Shown one piece after another: positions 62,294 through 64,000 of a stretch of 64,000 nt of DNA. Every line of letters starts with the position of its first letter. Within the stretch, counting starts at the first letter, position 1. Source of the stretch: Rhodobacteraceae bacterium EhC02 (lineage in GTDB: Bacteria; Pseudomonadota; Alphaproteobacteria; Rhodobacterales; Rhodobacteraceae); the NCBI GenBank assembly GCA_001650895.1, contig LXYH01000008.1, forward strand, positions 24,348 through 88,347, given 5' to 3'. The position numbers and the translations under genes were made by a program. Under the pieces are notes generated by a model. That model was not told the DNA's origin. It saw only the letters and a program-made list of their open reading frames with translations, and did not search any database.

Positions 62294-62415
62294 CGGCCAA
62301 CCCAAGACAGGCCGTCCTGGTGGAAGCTGCCGGGTGCCGCGCCTGAACGCGGCGGGTATGCTTTCATCTGATCAATCTGGCGCGGTTCAGCTTTAGCCAC
62401 CTATTAGGAAATGCC

Positions 62416-63912
62416 ATGACGTTAAACAGCCAGACTGGAACCCGCGATGTTGATCGGCTTATCCGTGGGTTGGTCGCTGAAATTGGCGCTGACTCGGTTG
62501 TCGACGCGGCTCAGGACCTATCCAGGTATTTCAGGGACTGGACTGGCGATTATGTCGGCACCGCCTTGGCCGTCATACGCCCCGCCACGGTCGACGCCGT
62601 GTGCAAGGCGGTGCGCTATTGCGCGCAAGAAGGCGTGCCAATCATTCCGCAAGGCGGCAATACCGGTTTGGTAGGCGGCGCCATTGATAAAACCGGCCGC
62701 TGTGTCATCCTGAGCTTGGAGCGATTGAACCAGATCCGCAGCATCGACCCCATCAATCTTTCTGCAATTGTGGATGCCGGCTGTGTTTTGCAAACACTGA
62801 AAGCGGCCGTTGCTGAACAGAACTGTCATTTCGCGGTTTCCTTGGGGGCCGAGGGCAGCGCGCATATTGGCGGGATTATTGCCACCAATGCCGGTGGTAC
62901 CAACGTGGTAAAATTCGGCATGACCCGCGCCAATATCATGGGACTTGAGGTCGTATTGCCGGATGGCCGTCTTTGGAGCAATCTTCTGGAATTGCGAAAA
63001 GACAACCGCGGACCTGACCTCGGCCAGATCTTTGTGGGAAGCGAGGGAATATACGGAATCATCACCGGGGCGTGCCTGAAGCTTTCTCCAGCACTCAAGA
63101 CGGTGGAAACGGCTTATGTTGGCTGCTCATCTTTCAAGGATGCAATGCAGCTTTTGAACATGCTGCGCGCCCAGTGCCACGAATTCCTGTCGGGATTTGA
63201 GATCATATCGAACAAATGTCTGCCGTTTGCCCGATTGGCATATCCCGATCTGCGGATGCCTGTAGATCAATCCATTGCAGTGCATGTCTTGATAGAGCTG
63301 TCCTGTGTCGCACAACTGCCCTTGCGCGATAACCTGGAAGCATTTCTGGCCGAAGCGCTGGAAGGCGAGATGATTGAAGACGCTGTAATTGCGCAAAATC
63401 AGGCGCAAGCTGGCAGCTTCTGGAAAATCCGTGAGGGACTGGTAGAGGGCTACGCAATTAACGGATATCATGTAAGAAGCGATGTTTCGGTCAAGCTGAG
63501 CGTGATCCCGAACTTGATCGAGCAGCTTGAGGCAATGCTCCATCAGGACTTCCCCCACTGGACCCCACAAACCTATGGTCACGCTGGTGACGGCAATGTC
63601 CATTTCATCGCAGTTCCCCCAAAGGGCATCGACACCCAAAAAACGTACGAAACCGGTCGTGATATCGAAGCCGCCATTTTTAGGATTGTTGATGACCTTG
63701 AGGGATCGTTCAGCGCGGAACACGGAATCGGTCGCACCAAGAGGGATCGTTTTTGCAAGACAAGTGACCCAGTGCGGGTTGCCCTGCTGACAGCGATCAA
63801 ACAGACGATTGATCCGGCGGGTCTTCTAAATCCTGATTGCCTAATTCGGTACGAAGAACAGACTTGTCCGAAGGCATCAGTTGTTCTTGCCGAAACGTTG
63901 CGAGATATCTGA
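62416..63912 (+). CDS. FAD-linked oxidase, GlcD/D-2-hydroxyacid dehydrogenase type
   Basis: A 498-residue flavoprotein. The N-terminal PCMH FAD domain shows VPIIPQGGNTGLVGGAIDKT and GAEGSAHIGGIIATNAGGTN; the C-terminal FAD-oxidase domain shows YGHAGDGNVHFIAVPP (His cluster) and FSAEHGIGRTKRD, then IDPAGLLNPDCLI. Family members oxidise D-2-hydroxyacids such as glycolate, D-lactate or 2-hydroxyglutarate. 122 bp after the permease; the gap holds GCCGCG/CGCGGC (62336-62353), a small attenuator-like hairpin. With the phosphoglycolate-type phosphatase it could handle glycolate made from sugar cleavage (inference). Confidence 0.9.
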   Translation: MTLNSQTGTRDVDRLIRGLVAEIGADSVVDAAQDLSRYFRDWTGDYVGTALAVIRPATVDAVCKAVRYCAQEGVPIIPQGGNTGLVGGAIDKTGRCVILSLERLNQIRSIDPINLSAIVDAGCVLQTLKAAVAEQNCHFAVSLGAEGSAHIGGIIATNAGGTNVVKFGMTRANIMGLEVVLPDGRLWSNLLELRKDNRGPDLGQIFVGSEGIYGIITGACLKLSPALKTVETAYVGCSSFKDAMQLLNMLRAQCHEFLSGFEIISNKCLPFARLAYPDLRMPVDQSIAVHVLIELSCVAQLPLRDNLEAFLAEALEGEMIEDAVIAQNQAQAGSFWKIREGLVEGYAINGYHVRSDVSVKLSVIPNLIEQLEAMLHQDFPHWTPQTYGHAGDGNVHFIAVPPKGIDTQKTYETGRDIEAAIFRIVDDLEGSFSAEHGIGRTKRDRFCKTSDPVRVALLTAIKQTIDPAGLLNPDCLIRYEEQTCPKASVVLAETLRDI

Positions 63913-64000
63913 GGATTATTGGCTCTGCCTCAATATGTGTGGCGGAGCGGGAGCATTGGGACCGTTCAATTATCTGGGGTCACGCCGCGCGCTGGAAGAG

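Noticed and set aside
63913..64000. Start of an insertion sequence at the right edge
   Set aside because: Too short to show a terminal repeat or transposase motif; nothing can be supported.

Overview
The window looks like a Rhodobacterales-type alphaproteobacterium (Roseobacter/Paracoccaceae group). It has high GC, a VirB/VirD4 apparatus of the kind found on plasmids of that group, and an FAH-type pentonate pathway beside a xylitol/xylulose operon. The genus is not determined. No rRNA, tRNA, CRISPR array or intact insertion sequence was seen.

Two blocks are joined. Block 1 (about 1-48,166) is a conjugative element (plasmid or ICE; no replication or integrase gene is in view). Its left part holds a strawberry-notch helicase (5' end outside the window), a Toprim protein, a DUF2493 protein and a WGR protein. 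Next is one minus-strand defence operon (14,000 to 4,359): half-size HsdS-like, HsdM, RhuM, HsdS, DUF2188, DUF4917 (SIR2-like), HsdR and a YgjP metallopeptidase, behind a promoter bracketed by two palindromes. A Fic protein with its own paired operators, a small hypothetical gene and an RcgA/RcgR-like pair follow. The DNA-processing locus is Agrobacterium-like: VirC2- and VirC1-like genes on the minus strand, then a 541-bp non-coding region, then MobC (VirD1-like), VirD2-type relaxase and VirD4 on the plus strand. A cargo island (25.6-31.1 kb: coiled-coil membrane protein, TrlF PHP-ATPase, OST-HTH protein) separates virD4 from a virB operon read from 42,770 to 31,348. Two exported hypothetical proteins and a winged-helix protein follow. 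The block ends in three broken genes (DUF6880, ADP-ribosylglycohydrolase, McrB).

Block 2 (48,167-63,912) is a sugar or polyol catabolic locus. A minus-strand operon has XylX-like dehydratase, SDR, xylitol-type dehydrogenase and 2-oxoglutarate-semialdehyde dehydrogenase. A divergent plus-strand operon has aldehyde dehydrogenase, xylulokinase, HAD phosphatase, RpiR regulator and RpiA. A second plus-strand operon has an ABC importer, followed by a FAD-linked oxidase. The three promoters carry the same operator (TAGTATTACTA or a variant) over the -10, so I infer one RpiR regulon. The last 88 bases (63,913-64,000) hold nothing I can name.

The most unusual signal is non-coding. From about 20,016 to 20,365 the DNA keeps a strict 7-bp period for about 50 units: C at heptad position 5 in 49 of 50 and purine at position 6 in 48 of 50. 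The array lies directly upstream of the VirC1/VirC2-like pair (ParA ATPase plus ribbon-helix-helix protein) and abuts two hairpin-forming inverted repeats before mobC. I infer an overdrive- or centromere-like array, by analogy with the unspaced heptads bound by RHH Omega proteins that work with a ParA partner. Other notable items are a VirB5-like protein with a lytic transglycosylase domain inserted, and the defence operon nested around a type I restriction system.
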